From Chlorobaculum tepidum TLS (GTDB lineage: Bacteria; Bacteroidota; Chlorobiia; Chlorobiales; Chlorobiaceae): 64,000 bases of DNA. A program made the translations under genes and the position numbers. Positions within the stretch are counted from its first letter, which is position 1. Each line of letters opens with the position of its first letter. Where the stretch lies: assembly GCF_000006985.1 (NCBI RefSeq), contig NC_002932.3:1289109-1353108 (forward strand). The letters run 5' to 3'. Below the pieces are notes generated by a model. The model saw nothing but the letters and a program-made list of their open reading frames with translations, did no database searches and was not told the DNA's origin. Shown here piece by piece: positions 46,445-57,608 of the stretch.

Positions 46445-48274
46445 TCACGCCATCGCCTTGGCTTTCTTCGTCGCCTTGGCTCTGAGGTCGGCGTTGAGAA
46501 TCTTCTTGCGGATCCTGATGTTCTCGGGCGTCACTTCGAGCAGCTCGTCGTCATTGATAAACTCCAGCGCCTGTTCAAGCGAAAGCCTCTTCGGCGGCGT
46601 CAGGCGGATCGAGTCGTCCGAGCCGGAGGCACGCATGTTGGTGAGCTTCTTGGTCTTGCAGATGTTCACCGTGATGTCGAGGTCACGAGTCGATTCGCCA
46701 ACCACCATGCCTTCATAAACCTTCGCGTTCGGCCCAATGAAGAAGGTGCCTCGATCTTCGAGACTCGAAATCGCATAGGCCACGGCCACGCCGGTTTCGG
46801 CAGAGACCAGAGCGCCGGTTTCGCGCGACGGCAGCTTGCCTTTGTAGGGCTGGTAGTTGTGGAACACGTGCGACATCATGCCCTCACCCTTGGTGTCGGT
46901 GGTGAATTCGAGGTTGTAACCGATCAGGCCGCGCGTCGGAATTTCGAACTCCAGGCGGTTCATGCCGCCGCGCAGGGTGCTCATGTTGGTCATCTCGGCC
47001 TTCCTGCGGCCCATCTTTTCGATAACCACGCCGGTGTACTCTTCCGGAACGTCGATGGTAACATGCTCGACCGGCTCCATCGTCACGCCGTTCTCCTCGC
47101 GAAGAATCACCTCGGGACGGGAGATGGCCAGTTCGTAGCCCTCGCGGCGCATGGTCTCGATCAGTACGGAGAGGTGAAGCTCGCCGCGTCCCGACACGCG
47201 GAAGGTGTCGGCGCTGTCGGTCTCCTCGACGTTGAGCGCGACGTTGGTCATGATCTCTTTCATGAGCCGCTCGCGGATTTTGCGGCTGGTCACCTCCTTG
47301 CCCTCCTGACCGGCGAACGGCGAGTCGTTCACTGAAAAGAGCATGGAAAGCGTCGGCTTGCTGATCTCGAACGATTCGATCGGTTCGGGCTGGTCGGGGG
47401 TGGTAAGTGTTTCACCGACGTTGGCCGCCGCGATACCGGCAAGCGCGACGATGTCGCCCGCCGTCGCCTCCATCGCCTCGACGCGCTGCGTGCGGTCGAA
47501 AAGGAAAAGCTTGGTGACCGTACCTTTGCCAACCACACCATCCTGCGTCACCAGCGTGAGCTGGTTGCCGGGCGCAACCTTGCCGCGCTGAATGCGGCCG
47601 ATGGCGATCTTGCCGATATAGTCACTGTAGTCGAGGCTGGTGACGAGCATCTGGAATCCAGCATCGTCGTCCGCTTCAGGGGCGGGAATCTCCTTGACGA
47701 TCATGTCGAGCAGAAGGCTCATGTCGCCGTCCGGATCCGACATATTACATTTGGCAATGCCGTTCTTGGCCGAAGCGAAGATGTAGGGGAAATCGAGCTG
47801 ATCTTCGTCAGCGCCGAGCGCAATGAAAAGGTCGAGCACCTGATCATGCACCTTCTCCGGATCGGCCTGCGGACGGTCGATCTTGTTGATGACCACGATC
47901 GGCTTCAGATGCAGTTCGAGCGCCTTGCGAAGCACGAACTTGGTCTGCGGCATCGGCCCCTCGAAAGCATCGACAAGCAGGAGCACGCCATCGACCATCT
48001 TCAGGATGCGCTCGACCTCGCCGCCGAAATCGGCGTGACCGGGGGTGTCGACGATATTGATTTTGCACCCCTTGTGCTGCACGGCTGCATTTTTCGAAAA
48101 AATGGTGATGCCCCGCTCACGCTCCTGCGGATTGGAGTCCATCACCCTGACGTCAACATGCTGGTTCTCCCTGAACGCGCCCGTCTGCTTGAAAATGGAG
48201 TCCACGAGGGTGGTCTTGCCATGATCGACGTGCGCGATAATGGCGATATTGCGAATATTCTGTTTCCTGCTCAT
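46445..48274 (-). CDS. typA: GTP-binding protein TypA/BipA
   Basis: TypA is a ribosome-associated translational GTPase of the EF-G class. The 609-residue product starts at the ATG at 48274 with [20 protein letters not shown] (G1) and has the switch motif [15 protein letters not shown] (G3), [10 protein letters not shown] (G4), and the family end. The open frame continues far upstream (to 48667) but that is not coding. It is divergent from the hemX-hemA operon and convergent with bchX. Confidence 0.95.
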   Translation of the reverse strand: MSRKQNIRNIAIIAHVDHGKTTLVDSIFKQTGAFRENQHVDVRVMDSNPQERERGITIFSKNAAVQHKGCKINIVDTPGHADFGGEVERILKMVDGVLLLVDAFEGPMPQTKFVLRKALELHLKPIVVINKIDRPQADPEKVHDQVLDLFIALGADEDQLDFPYIFASAKNGIAKCNMSDPDGDMSLLLDMIVKEIPAPEADDDAGFQMLVTSLDYSDYIGKIAIGRIQRGKVAPGNQLTLVTQDGVVGKGTVTKLFLFDRTQRVEAMEATAGDIVALAGIAAANVGETLTTPDQPEPIESFEISKPTLSMLFSVNDSPFAGQEGKEVTSRKIRERLMKEIMTNVALNVEETDSADTFRVSGRGELHLSVLIETMRREGYELAISRPEVILREENGVTMEPVEHVTIDVPEEYTGVVIEKMGRRKAEMTNMSTLRGGMNRLEFEIPTRGLIGYNLEFTTDTKGEGMMSHVFHNYQPYKGKLPSRETGALVSAETGVAVAYAISSLEDRGTFFIGPNAKVYEGMVVGESTRDLDITVNICKTKKLTNMRASGSDDSIRLTPPKRLSLEQALEFINDDELLEVTPENIRIRKKILNADLRAKATKKAKAMA

Positions 48275-48479
48275 CTTTTGCGATAAATAAGTATATTTTA
48301 CTGCCCAGGTTTTCAATCGGGCCGAATATACACTTTTTCCATTGAAATTATCATCTGGCAGGCGTGAAGATATTTTTCTTTTCAGTTTTATTGAGTGAAA
48401 CGGGCTCGCGTCAGACACAATAATAACTGAAGTATTGTCACGATAATCCTGTCCTCGAAACGACCTCTTCCCACAGAGT

Positions 48480-49325
48480 ATGGCTAATATATTTATCGAA
48501 AACAGCTTGCTTTTTGCCCTGACACAGATTGTGCCGCTATTGTACATCGTCACCACCGCCCTGTACGGCATCCACTTTTTCAAGGAGACGCCGCTGGCCG
48601 GAAGCCTCAAGCAGCCCGCGCTCATCCTTACCGTGGTCACGCATGTGGCCGATCTCGGTCTGCTCACCTCGACGGCAGGATACCGGCTGAGTTATTCGGC
48701 CTACAACCTCATGAGCATGGTGGCGCTGACGCTCGCCATTACGTACATGTTCATCGAATTCACCACAAAAAGCGACAAGACCGGCTTTTTCGTCATCGCC
48801 TTCGCGGCGGGATCGGCTCTCTTTTCATCAATCCTGAGCTCCCAAACCGTCGATTCCGGACTTGCATTCAGCGGTCTGGGCATTGGTGTTCACCTGTTCG
48901 CGGCCATCTTTGGCTTCAGCTCGGTAGCCATCGCCGGGCTGTACAGCGGCATGTATCTGGTGCTTTTCCGCCAGATCCGGCTCAACCGGTTCGGCCTGCT
49001 CTTTCAGCGCCTGCCAAACCTGGAGACGCTGGAAATGCTGATCATGCACGCCGTGGCTTTCGGCTTCTTTTTCCTGTCGGTCACCATCGTGGCTGGCGTT
49101 CTCGAACAGCACGCATCAAAAGAAGTCATTAACCTTTTCGAGCCTCGGCTCGTCTCCCTGTTTGTCATCTGGGCGCTCTATGGCATCAGCCTGGTCATCA
49201 AACCGCTGTTTGGCTGGGACATCAAGCACATGGCGGTGCTGCTCATCGCACTGTTCGTCCTGGTCACCGCGCTGTTGTTCATCATGAGTCTGGTTACGCC
49301 AAGTTTTCACGGAATGAGTATTTAA
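48480..49325 (+). CDS. HemX/CcsA-like cytochrome c assembly membrane protein
   Basis: The 281-residue protein is hydrophobic, with about eight transmembrane helices beginning [22 protein letters not shown]. It has the spaced His and Trp/aromatic patterns of the CcsA/CcmC/HemX superfamily (LHLF-type blocks: [39 protein letters not shown]). In Bacillus a HemX of this kind precedes hemC and influences HemA levels. Here the gene also lies directly before hemA, as in Bacillus. Role in haem control is inferred from that setting. Confidence 0.82.
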
Positions 49326-49438
49326 CCGAAGCGCCATTTGAAAATTCGGCACATTGCGGTATATTAATACACTTTTGGAGATTCCTTTTCCAAGCTCTTT
49401 TGAACGGGTTACGAACGGCTCATCAAAACCATTCTATT

Positions 49439-50719
49439 ATGAACATCATTTCAGTTGGTGTCAACCACAAGACAGCACCTATTGAAATCCGTGAAAGGAT
49501 CGCTCTTTCGGAGGTTCAGAACAAGGAGCTCGTCACCGACCTGGTATCGAGCGGACTGGCAAGTGAAGCCATGGTTGTATCGACCTGCAACCGTACGGAA
49601 CTCTATGTGGTTCCGGGAATGCCCGAGGTGAACTGCGATTATCTCAAAGATTACATCATCTCATACAAAAACGCCCGTAACGCCGTCCGTCCCGAACACT
49701 TCTTCAGCCGCTTCTACTGCGGCACCGCCCGTCACCTCTTCGAGGTTTCCTGCGCCATCGACTCTCTGGTGCTCGGCGAGGGTCAGATTCTTGGTCAGGT
49801 CAAGAATGCCTACCGCATCGCCGCGGAGGTGGGAACTGCTGGCATTCTGCTCACCAGACTTTGCCACACTGCTTTCAGCGTCGCAAAAAAAGTCAAGACT
49901 CGCACCAAACTCATGGAGGGCGCCGTTTCGGTCAGCTATGCGGCTGTCGAACTTGCCCAAAAGATCTTCTCGAACCTCTCGATGAAGAAAGTGCTGCTGA
50001 TCGGCGCCGGTGAAACCGGAGAGCTGGCGGCCAAGCACATGTACGCCAAGAACGCCCGGAACATCGTCATCACCAACAGGACGCAGTCCAAGGCCGAGGC
50101 GCTTGCCGAAGAGCTGGGCACCAACCGCGTCCTTCCCTACGAAAGCTACAAGGAGCATCTGCACGAGTTCGACATCATCATCACGGCAGTCAGCACCAAG
50201 GAATACATCCTCAACGCTGCCGAGATGCAGCAGAGCATGGCGAAACGCCGCCTGAAACCGGTCATCATTCTCGATCTCGGTCTGCCAAGAAACGTCGATC
50301 CCGAAGTGGGCGCACTGCAGAATATGTTCCTCAAGGATATCGACGCCCTCAAGCATATCATCGACAAAAACCTCGAACGCCGTCGCGCCGAGCTTCCGAA
50401 GGTCAAGGCGATCATCGACGAGGAGCTGGTCGCGTTCGGCCAGTGGCTCAACACCCTCAAGGTGCGTCCGACCATCGTTGACCTTCAGTCCAAGTTCCTT
50501 GAAATCAAGGAAAAAGAGCTTGAGCGCTACCGCTACAAGGTGAGCGAAGAGGAACTTCGCCGCATGGAACACCTGACCGACAGGATCCTGAAAAAAATCC
50601 TGCATCATCCCATCAAGATGCTCAAGGCTCCGGTCGATACCGCCGACAATATCCCCAGCAAGGTCAACCTCGTCAGGAACATCTTCGATCTTGAAGAACC
50701 AAACCAGTCACTCCAATAA
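49439..50719 (+). CDS. hemA: Glutamyl-tRNA reductase
   Basis: HemA reduces glutamyl-tRNA(Glu) to glutamate-1-semialdehyde, the first step of tetrapyrrole synthesis and a main control point. The 426-residue protein begins [20 protein letters not shown], has the catalytic Cys in [13 protein letters not shown], the NADPH fold [17 protein letters not shown] and a C-terminal dimerisation domain. The ATG at 49439 was chosen; a TTG at 49400 is also in frame but gives an untypical leader. It is followed 20 bases later by hemC. Confidence 0.96.
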
Positions 50720-50739
50720 AATCAATCAGTCATCGAATT

Positions 50740-51678
50740 TTGAAAAAAGAGCTTATCATCGGCACTCGGTCCAGCCCTCTTGCCCTGTGGCAGGCTGAAT
50801 TCACCAAAGCAGAACTGTCCAGACACTTTCCTGAACTGAATATCACGCTCAAACTGGTCAAAACGACCGGTGATGTGCTGCTCGATTCCCCTCTTTCCAA
50901 GATCGGAGACATGGGCCTGTTCACCAAAGACATTGAAAAGCACCTGCTTGCAAAAGAGATCGACCTGGCAGTGCATAGCCTGAAGGACGTTCCAACCGGC
51001 ACGCCTGAGGGTCTGGTCATCTCCTCGTTCACCAAGCGCGAAGATACCCGCGACGTTATTATCTCAAAATCCGGCAAGGGCCTGAAAGACCTTCCGCCGA
51101 ATGCACGCATGGCCACCAGCTCCCTGCGCAGAATGTCGCAGCTTCTGAGCATGAGGCCTGACTTGCAGATTCTCGACATCAGGGGCAACCTCAACACCCG
51201 CTTCAAGAAGTTCGACGACGGCGAATTCGACGCCATGATGCTGGCCTATGCTGGCGTGTATCGCCTTGAGTTCAGCGACCGCATCTCGGAAATCCTGCCG
51301 CACGACGTGATGCTTCCGGCAGTCGGTCAGGGTGCACTCGGCATCGAGACCCGCACGGATGACGCTGAAACCATAGAGATCGTCCGCGTCATGAACGACA
51401 GCAACACTGAAATCTGCTGCCGTGCAGAGCGTGCGCTTCTCAGGCACCTCCAGGGTGGCTGCCAGATTCCGATCGGCTGTTATGGCTCATATATCAGCGG
51501 CACCTTGAAGCTTCTAGCTTTTGTTGGCTCTGTAGACGGTAAAACCGCCCTGCGCAATGAGCTGACCAAGCCGGTAAACACCCCGGAAGAGGCCGAGGCT
51601 GTCGGTATTGAGCTGGCTGAAGTTCTGCTTTCGATGGGCGCGGAGAAAATTCTCGCCGACATCCGCAAAACCCGCTGA
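50740..51678 (+). CDS. hemC: Porphobilinogen deaminase (hydroxymethylbilane synthase)
   Basis: HemC joins four porphobilinogens to hydroxymethylbilane. The 312-residue product begins at TTG with [16 protein letters not shown], carries [11 protein letters not shown] and HSLKDVPTG, and has the cofactor-attachment Cys in [11 protein letters not shown]. Its start overlaps nothing; the stop shares one base with the hemD start. The TTG start may lower its translation relative to neighbours. Confidence 0.96.
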
Positions 51679-52418
51679 TGAAAACCGTTCTCGTTACACG
51701 CCCGAAGCATCAGGCCGAGCCTTTTGTGAGGGAACTTGCGCAGTACGGCCTGGACTCGGTTGTCTTTCCAACGATCGAGATCAGGCCGGTTACCGGCTGG
51801 AGCGTTCCTGATCTCACCAGATTCGCCGGTATCTTCTTTACCAGCCCCAACAGCGTCCAGTTCTTTCTCGAACGCTTGCTTGAAGAGTCTCCCGACGAAC
51901 TGCCAAATCTTCAGCAGGCCCGCGTCTGGGCGGTCGGCAAAACCACTGGTGGCGATCTGGAGAAACATGGCGTCTCAATCGAGCCTCTTCCGAAGAGCGC
52001 TGACGCCGTCAGCCTCATGTCTGGCATCGACGCCAGCGAAATCGAAGGCAAAACCTTCCTCTTTGTTCGGGGTAGCCTCTCGCTCGGCACCATTCCCGAA
52101 GTCATCGCCAAACGCGGCGGCATCTGCGTCGAGCTGACCGTTTACGACAATATTCAGCCTTCACTCGAAGAGACCCAGAAAATCAAATCACTGCTCACAG
52201 AAGGCAAAATCGACTGCCTCTCGTTCACCAGTCCGTCAACTGCCATCAACTTCTTTGAAGCCATAGACTCAAAGGAAGTGCCGAGCGACGTACTCATCGC
52301 CGCCATCGGCACCACCACCTCCAGCGCACTCGAAAAGCTGGGTGTCAAGGTGGACATCATCCCCGAATACTTCGACGGCCCCAACTTCGCCAAAGCCATC
52401 GCCGCTGCCCTCAGCTGA
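51678..52418 (+). CDS. hemD: Uroporphyrinogen-III synthase
   Basis: HemD closes hydroxymethylbilane to uroporphyrinogen III. The 246-residue two-domain protein has [20 protein letters not shown] at the N-terminus, [14 protein letters not shown], and [14 protein letters not shown] with [15 protein letters not shown] in the second domain, the normal pattern for this weakly conserved family. It overlaps the hemC stop by one base, so coupling is likely. It converges with the operon at 52443-53734. Confidence 0.92.
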
Positions 52419-52442
52419 TTGCTTCTCTAAAAGAAACAGCAC

Positions 52443-52952
52443 CTACTCCACATCCGGAATGTCATCGACATAACCCATGTGGATAGTCTCGCCTTCAGGT
52501 TCCCGCTCTTTGGTTTTATCAGGCGAAGCATCTGGCACCGCAGCCGCCTGCACGCGCTCTGTCATCTCTGAAAAAAGGGAAAGCTGCATGGCTTGCAAAG
52601 GAGATTCATAACTGCCGTTATCAGCATCTTCATCACCGGCAATGAACAATTCGGAACCGAGATCAACCGCTTCCTGTATTTTCTTGCGGGAATTTCTCCG
52701 CGAACGACCTCTCGGCGCGACAGCCATCATCTCCTTTTCGACCGATTCGCGGACGGCATCCTCGATCACGATGCGGAGAGACTTCATGAGCTGGAGATTG
52801 CCGCTCCGCTGTTCCAGAATTTCGCGGCGCAGGCTGTTGCCGAGCCGCTCGACCTCCTCGCGTTGCTTGCCGGGCCATCCGGTCGCAAGCATCGTGATGA
52901 TGACGAGAAGCAGCAGAATGATGACCGCCAGCAGCAGAATCAGCAGGTTCAT
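52443..52952 (-). CDS. Membrane-anchored hypothetical protein
   Basis: From the ATG at 52952, which overlaps the phosphatase stop as ATGA, the gene encodes 169 residues. The first ~25 residues are hydrophobic (LLILLLAVIILLLLVIITML), then come basic, helical segments (REEVERLGNSLRREILEQRS) and a Lys/Arg-rich patch (PRGRSRRNSRKK). The second half is acidic and unstructured. I see no enzymatic motif. An upstream-extended frame runs inside the phosphatase gene. It is probably co-transcribed with the phosphatase. Confidence 0.65.
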   Translation of the reverse strand: MNLLILLLAVIILLLLVIITMLATGWPGKQREEVERLGNSLRREILEQRSGNLQLMKSLRIVIEDAVRESVEKEMMAVAPRGRSRRNSRKKIQEAVDLGSELFIAGDEDADNGSYESPLQAMQLSLFSEMTERVQAAAVPDASPDKTKEREPEGETIHMGYVDDIPDVE

Positions 52953-53734
52953 CGGGCGCGCTCCCCTTTGCCGATCGCCTCGATGAGCGCTTCGCCCATC
53001 GAGCGGTTCGCGCTGACGAGACCCTCGCCATCGATGATCGACCGACGGCCTCGATAATCGAAGCAACAACCTCCAGCTTCGGTGACGATAGGAATGACCG
53101 CCGCGCAATCCCACGGACTCATGATCTTGTCCACAGCAACCTCGGCCCGGCCCGACGCGACCAACATGTGGCCGTAGCAGTCGCCCCATCCGCGCACCAG
53201 TCCGGCACTCGAACGCAAAAGATCGACCGGATGGGTCGATGGTGGATCGAGTAGATACTCTTTCTCGGTGAAGACCACCGTGGCCGCCGCCGTTTCTGCG
53301 ATAGCTGAAACCTGCACAGAGGAGCCATTCATGAAGGCCCCGGCGCCGATCTCGGCATGATAAAGCTCGCCGAGAGCTGGGAAATTGATAACGCCGAGAC
53401 GAAGTACACCGTCCACTTCAAGCGCGATCATCACGCCATACAACGGCACGCCATGAATAAAGGAACGGGTGCCATCGATCGGATCGATGATCCAGCGCCG
53501 GCCGTTACCGGATGGACGCTCGTTAAACTCTTCGCCGAACAGGCCGTCACCGGGAAACTTTGCCGAGATGCCCTGCCGGATCAACTCCTCGGCCTTGCGG
53601 TCGGCCTCGGTCACCGGGGTATCATCGCGTTTTGAAAAAACCTGAAGCGACCTGCGCCCGAAATAATCGAGCGTCAGTTTGCCGGCCTTTTCAGCCAGTT
53701 CAAGCGCAAGCTGAAGGTCGGGAGTCATAGGCAA
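52949..53734 (-). CDS. Inositol monophosphatase family protein, possibly histidinol-phosphatase (HisN-type)
   Basis: The 261-residue protein has the Mg-dependent phosphatase signatures GDGLFGEEF, WIIDPIDGTRSFIHGVPLYG and SPWDCAAVIPIVTEAGG. The text around GWGDCYGHMLVASGRAEVAVD is closer to histidinol-phosphatase (HisN) proteins than to inositol phosphatase SuhB. That assignment is by resemblance only. It is the first gene of a minus-strand pair with the membrane-anchored protein (ATGA overlap) and is divergent from hemB. Confidence 0.82.
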   Translation of the reverse strand: MPMTPDLQLALELAEKAGKLTLDYFGRRSLQVFSKRDDTPVTEADRKAEELIRQGISAKFPGDGLFGEEFNERPSGNGRRWIIDPIDGTRSFIHGVPLYGVMIALEVDGVLRLGVINFPALGELYHAEIGAGAFMNGSSVQVSAIAETAAATVVFTEKEYLLDPPSTHPVDLLRSSAGLVRGWGDCYGHMLVASGRAEVAVDKIMSPWDCAAVIPIVTEAGGCCFDYRGRRSIIDGEGLVSANRSMGEALIEAIGKGERAR

Positions 53735-53873
53735 ACGGTTCTGTCAAATGATTGATGCTGCAAATGATGACGTAAGATAATCAACTGAGGCCGAACCTAA
53801 CGATATAGGCTGAAAAACACAAGGGCGCCTTCACGATGTTGACGGATTTTCTTATCTTCGTTTTTCTTCATAA

Positions 53874-54878
<1,005 letters not shown>

Positions 54879-54904
54879 TTTCCGGCTGAGTAGTTATGCC
54901 TTAC

Positions 54905-54932
54905 GCCCGGTGCACCATCACCGGGCTTTTTT
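54905..54932 (+). terminator. Intrinsic terminator of hemB
   Basis: GCCCGGTG pairs with CACCGGGC around a 6-base loop and is followed by TTTTTT. It lies about 26 bases after the hemB stop. Confidence 0.93.
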
Positions 54933-54971
54933 GTTATCTTTATTGCACTTGAAACTCGAACATCTTTGTAG

Positions 54972-54997
54972 GGGTATCCCGACAAGTCGCGATACCC
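54972..54997. repeat. Intergenic palindrome upstream of aroC
   Basis: GGGTATC and GATACCC, with an inner CGAC/GTCG pair around one C-C mismatch and a 2-base loop. The surrounding phrase (TAGGGGTATCCCGAC) is of a type common between genes in bacterial genomes. It lies 50 bases before the aroC start. Confidence 0.5.
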
Positions 54998-55047
54998 TTT
55001 TATGATGCGCCCAAAAACAACCGATACATTTTTCTCACCACACTGAC

Positions 55048-56241
55048 ATGATCCGTTACTTCACCGCAGGCGAATCGCACGGCCCGGCGCTTTCAGCAAT
55101 CGTCGAGGGAATGCCCGCAGGCGTGGCGCTGACCGAATCCGACATCAACGACCAGCTCGCCCGCCGCCAGCAGGGTTACGGTCGTGGCGGCCGCATGAAG
55201 ATCGAGACCGACCGTGCCGAGGTGCTCTCCGGCGTCCGGTTCGGCAAAACCATCGGCTCGCCCGTCGCGATGCTCATCCGCAACCGTGACTGGGAGAACT
55301 GGACAACATCGATGGCGCAGTTCGAAGACCACGCCACCGAGGTGCAGAAGATCACCATCCCCCGCCCCGGCCACGCCGACCTGACCGGCTTCGTGAAATA
55401 CGGCTTCGACGACATTCGCCCGGTCATCGACCGCTCCTCGGCCCGCGAAACCGCCGCCAGAGTCGCTGCCGGATCGCTCGCACGAGCATTTTTGAGACAG
55501 CTCGGCATCCAGATTGGAAGCTACATCTCCACCATAGGTCCCGTCTCCGAAGCCGCCGCCCCCGCCTCGTTGCAGGAGCTGCTCGACGCCGGAGCTGAAA
55601 GCCTCGCCGCCGAAGCCGACAAATCGCCGGTGCGGATGCTCGACCCGGAAGCAGAAACCGCAGCCATCGCGGCTATCGACCAGGCCAAAGCCGATGGCGA
55701 CACTCTCGGTGGCATCGTCGAACTCTACATCACCGGCGTACCAATGGGCCTCGGCAGCTACGTCCAGCACGACCGCCGGCTCGACTCGGAACTCGCCGCC
55801 GCAATCATGTCTATCCAGGCGATCAAAGGCGTCGAAATCGGTCCGGCCTTCGACAACGCCCGCAAACCAGGTTCCCAGGTACACGACGAACTGTTCGCCG
55901 GTGGTGAAAAGGGATTGAGACGCGAAACCAACCGAGCTGGAGGCATCGAAGGCAGCATGTCAAGCGGCCAGCCGATCCACATCCGCGCCGCCATGAAACC
56001 GATCTCCTCGCTCGTCTCCCCGCTCAGCTCTTTCGACCTCGCCACACTCGAAGCCGTGCAGTCACGCTTCGAACGCAGCGACACCTGCGCCGTCCCCGCC
56101 GCCGGAGTCGTCGCCGAAGCCGTCGTAGCCCCCGTCATCGCCAACGCGCTGTTGGAAAAACTTGGCGGAGATCATATGGCGGAGATTAAGGAAAGGCTGG
56201 AGGTTTATCGGGCGGCGCTGAGGATGAGGTTTGAAAAATAA
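55048..56241 (+). CDS. aroC: Chorismate synthase
   Basis: AroC converts 5-enolpyruvylshikimate-3-phosphate to chorismate using reduced FMN. The 397-residue protein begins MIRYFTAGESHGPALSAIVE and carries RRQQGYGRGGRMKIE, RPGHADLTGFVKYGF, RSSARETAARVAAG and GVEIGPAFDNARKPGSQ-type blocks with the conserved His and Arg residues. It completes the path begun by aroB and aroK. Confidence 0.96.
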   Translation: MIRYFTAGESHGPALSAIVEGMPAGVALTESDINDQLARRQQGYGRGGRMKIETDRAEVLSGVRFGKTIGSPVAMLIRNRDWENWTTSMAQFEDHATEVQKITIPRPGHADLTGFVKYGFDDIRPVIDRSSARETAARVAAGSLARAFLRQLGIQIGSYISTIGPVSEAAAPASLQELLDAGAESLAAEADKSPVRMLDPEAETAAIAAIDQAKADGDTLGGIVELYITGVPMGLGSYVQHDRRLDSELAAAIMSIQAIKGVEIGPAFDNARKPGSQVHDELFAGGEKGLRRETNRAGGIEGSMSSGQPIHIRAAMKPISSLVSPLSSFDLATLEAVQSRFERSDTCAVPAAGVVAEAVVAPVIANALLEKLGGDHMAEIKERLEVYRAALRMRFEK

Positions 56242-56255
56242 CTACAAACCGCCTT

Positions 56256-56285
56256 AAAAAGCCTCTTTTTTAAAGAGGCTTTTTT
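56256..56285 (+). terminator. Intrinsic terminator of aroC
   Basis: AAAAAGCCTCTTT pairs with AAAGAGGCTTTTT around a short T-rich loop, ending in six T. It follows the aroC stop by 14 bases. Confidence 0.93.
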
Positions 56286-56514
56286 GTGGGTCTGACAACG
56301 ATACTCTATCCATTCCTGCATAACCTGGATGTATCAAACCCGACATGGATCCGCTCATCGACCTCCCCATCCACCCCTACTGCTTCATTTTGACAGGAAA
56401 AGTAAAGAGCGCTATCTTACACGGAACTACACCGTTTTCTCTGACGATTGGCGTCTCTTAAACGAGAAAAAACGGAGCCAAACCAAAAGCCGATCACAAC
56501 AGATCGGTCGCAAG

Positions 56515-57334
56515 AACTATCGTCTGGCGCATATCGAGTCGCCGGACATCCGGGGGCATCGACTGTTCGCCCATCTACTCGTCGAAGGTATTCAAAACTT
56601 CGCCCGCAAAAGACACGAAAGGCCATAGGCGCAACTTCCGTTTTCCCACGCGTGGCATCTTTCAGGTTCGGGTGACCCTCAAGGGTTCCGAGGCCGAACT
56701 GAATGTATTCGTAAACCATTAGCCATCGCGCAAGAACGGGCAGTATCAATCGGAGCCGCTTCGCATCGCCGTTGCGAAGCGTTGCGGCCAGCTCGTAAAT
56801 GATGTACTGAAAATCGAGAGGAAGGAGTACGCCAAGCTTCCGGACACTGCAGGAACACTTGCCGAGCTGAATGCCCGATGGAACCGCAACATACTGCTGA
56901 CAGGTGATTTCAACGATGATCCGTTCTGTCGCAGCGTCACCGACTATCTCTTGGCATCCAAAGACCTCGACAAAGTCGAAGAGGAGCTGAAAGCCGCACC
57001 GAACCGCGAAATTCCGCCCATCAATGCGTCGTACATCGAACACCAGCCAGCATTGTTCAGCCACTCGTGGCCACTGCTCGCCCATCCGGATAAGGGCATG
57101 ATCTTTTTCAGCGGCGACTCAGCAAACACTATGAATGTTTTCGACCAGTTCATGGTATCGCGCGGACTTTATTACGGTACGTCAGGCCTCAAGGCACAGC
57201 CAGGGTCGATGCGGATATTCACCACGGCGGAAATGGCTCCTGGAGCAAAGGGGAGACCCAAGGCTTTTGATAAAGAAACGAAGAAAGGATTCAGCGACCA
57301 CTTTCCGGTGGAGATGGTCGTCGATATTGTGTAG
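56515..57334 (+). pseudogene. Endonuclease/exonuclease/phosphatase family gene, frameshifted and with a nonsense codon
   Basis: The 3' half reads in one frame as PTRGIFQVRVTLKGSEAEL and FVNH, stop, PSRKNGQYQSEPLRIAVAKR, then ILLTGDFNDDPFCRSVTDYL and FSDHFPVEMVVDIV. These are the exonuclease/phosphatase domain with GDFND and SDH catalytic motifs. The stop is TAG at 56720-56722, where the family has Trp in NHWPSR. Upstream the sense switches frame at a run of five G (56552-56556): YRLAHIESPDIRG in one frame continues as IDCSPIYSSKVFKTSP in the next. The usual N-terminus with the first metal site is absent. The last 127 codons remain open but cannot fold into an active enzyme. Confidence 0.85.
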
Positions 57335-57467
57335 GAAATTCACTGAAGCATCTACGGTCTGGTTCTTTTTGAATCGAAACCGTGGATGTCTTAAAAGTCG
57401 ATATAGGCTGTAGTTTGAGCGATTTTTTTTGCTCAGAACGACAAAAACAAAAAGCAGAAGAGAAATT

Positions 57468-57608
57468 TTAATCAGCTCCCGCCTCTTTGTCGAGATGCCT
57501 GATCCACCATACGACGCTCATCACGCCGACTGCCGATAATACTATGACCTTCTGCATGGGAGAGATGTCTGACCACACGCTGATTAAAGATGAAAGAAGC
57601 TGTTCCAT
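57468..57608 (-). CDS. Small membrane protein of 46 residues
   Basis: The frame begins with ATG at 57608, with AGAGAAA a few bases upstream, and ends with TAA at 57468. The product has one hydrophobic helix (MQKVIVLSAVGVMSVVWWI, about residues 18-36) and a short acidic/basic tail (RHLDKEAGAD). A polar N-terminus MEQLLSSLISVWSDIS precedes it. It is a single-span small protein of the kind annotation programs miss. I do not recognise it. It lies in a stretch with no other gene on either strand. Confidence 0.5.
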   Translation of the reverse strand: MEQLLSSLISVWSDISPMQKVIVLSAVGVMSVVWWIRHLDKEAGAD

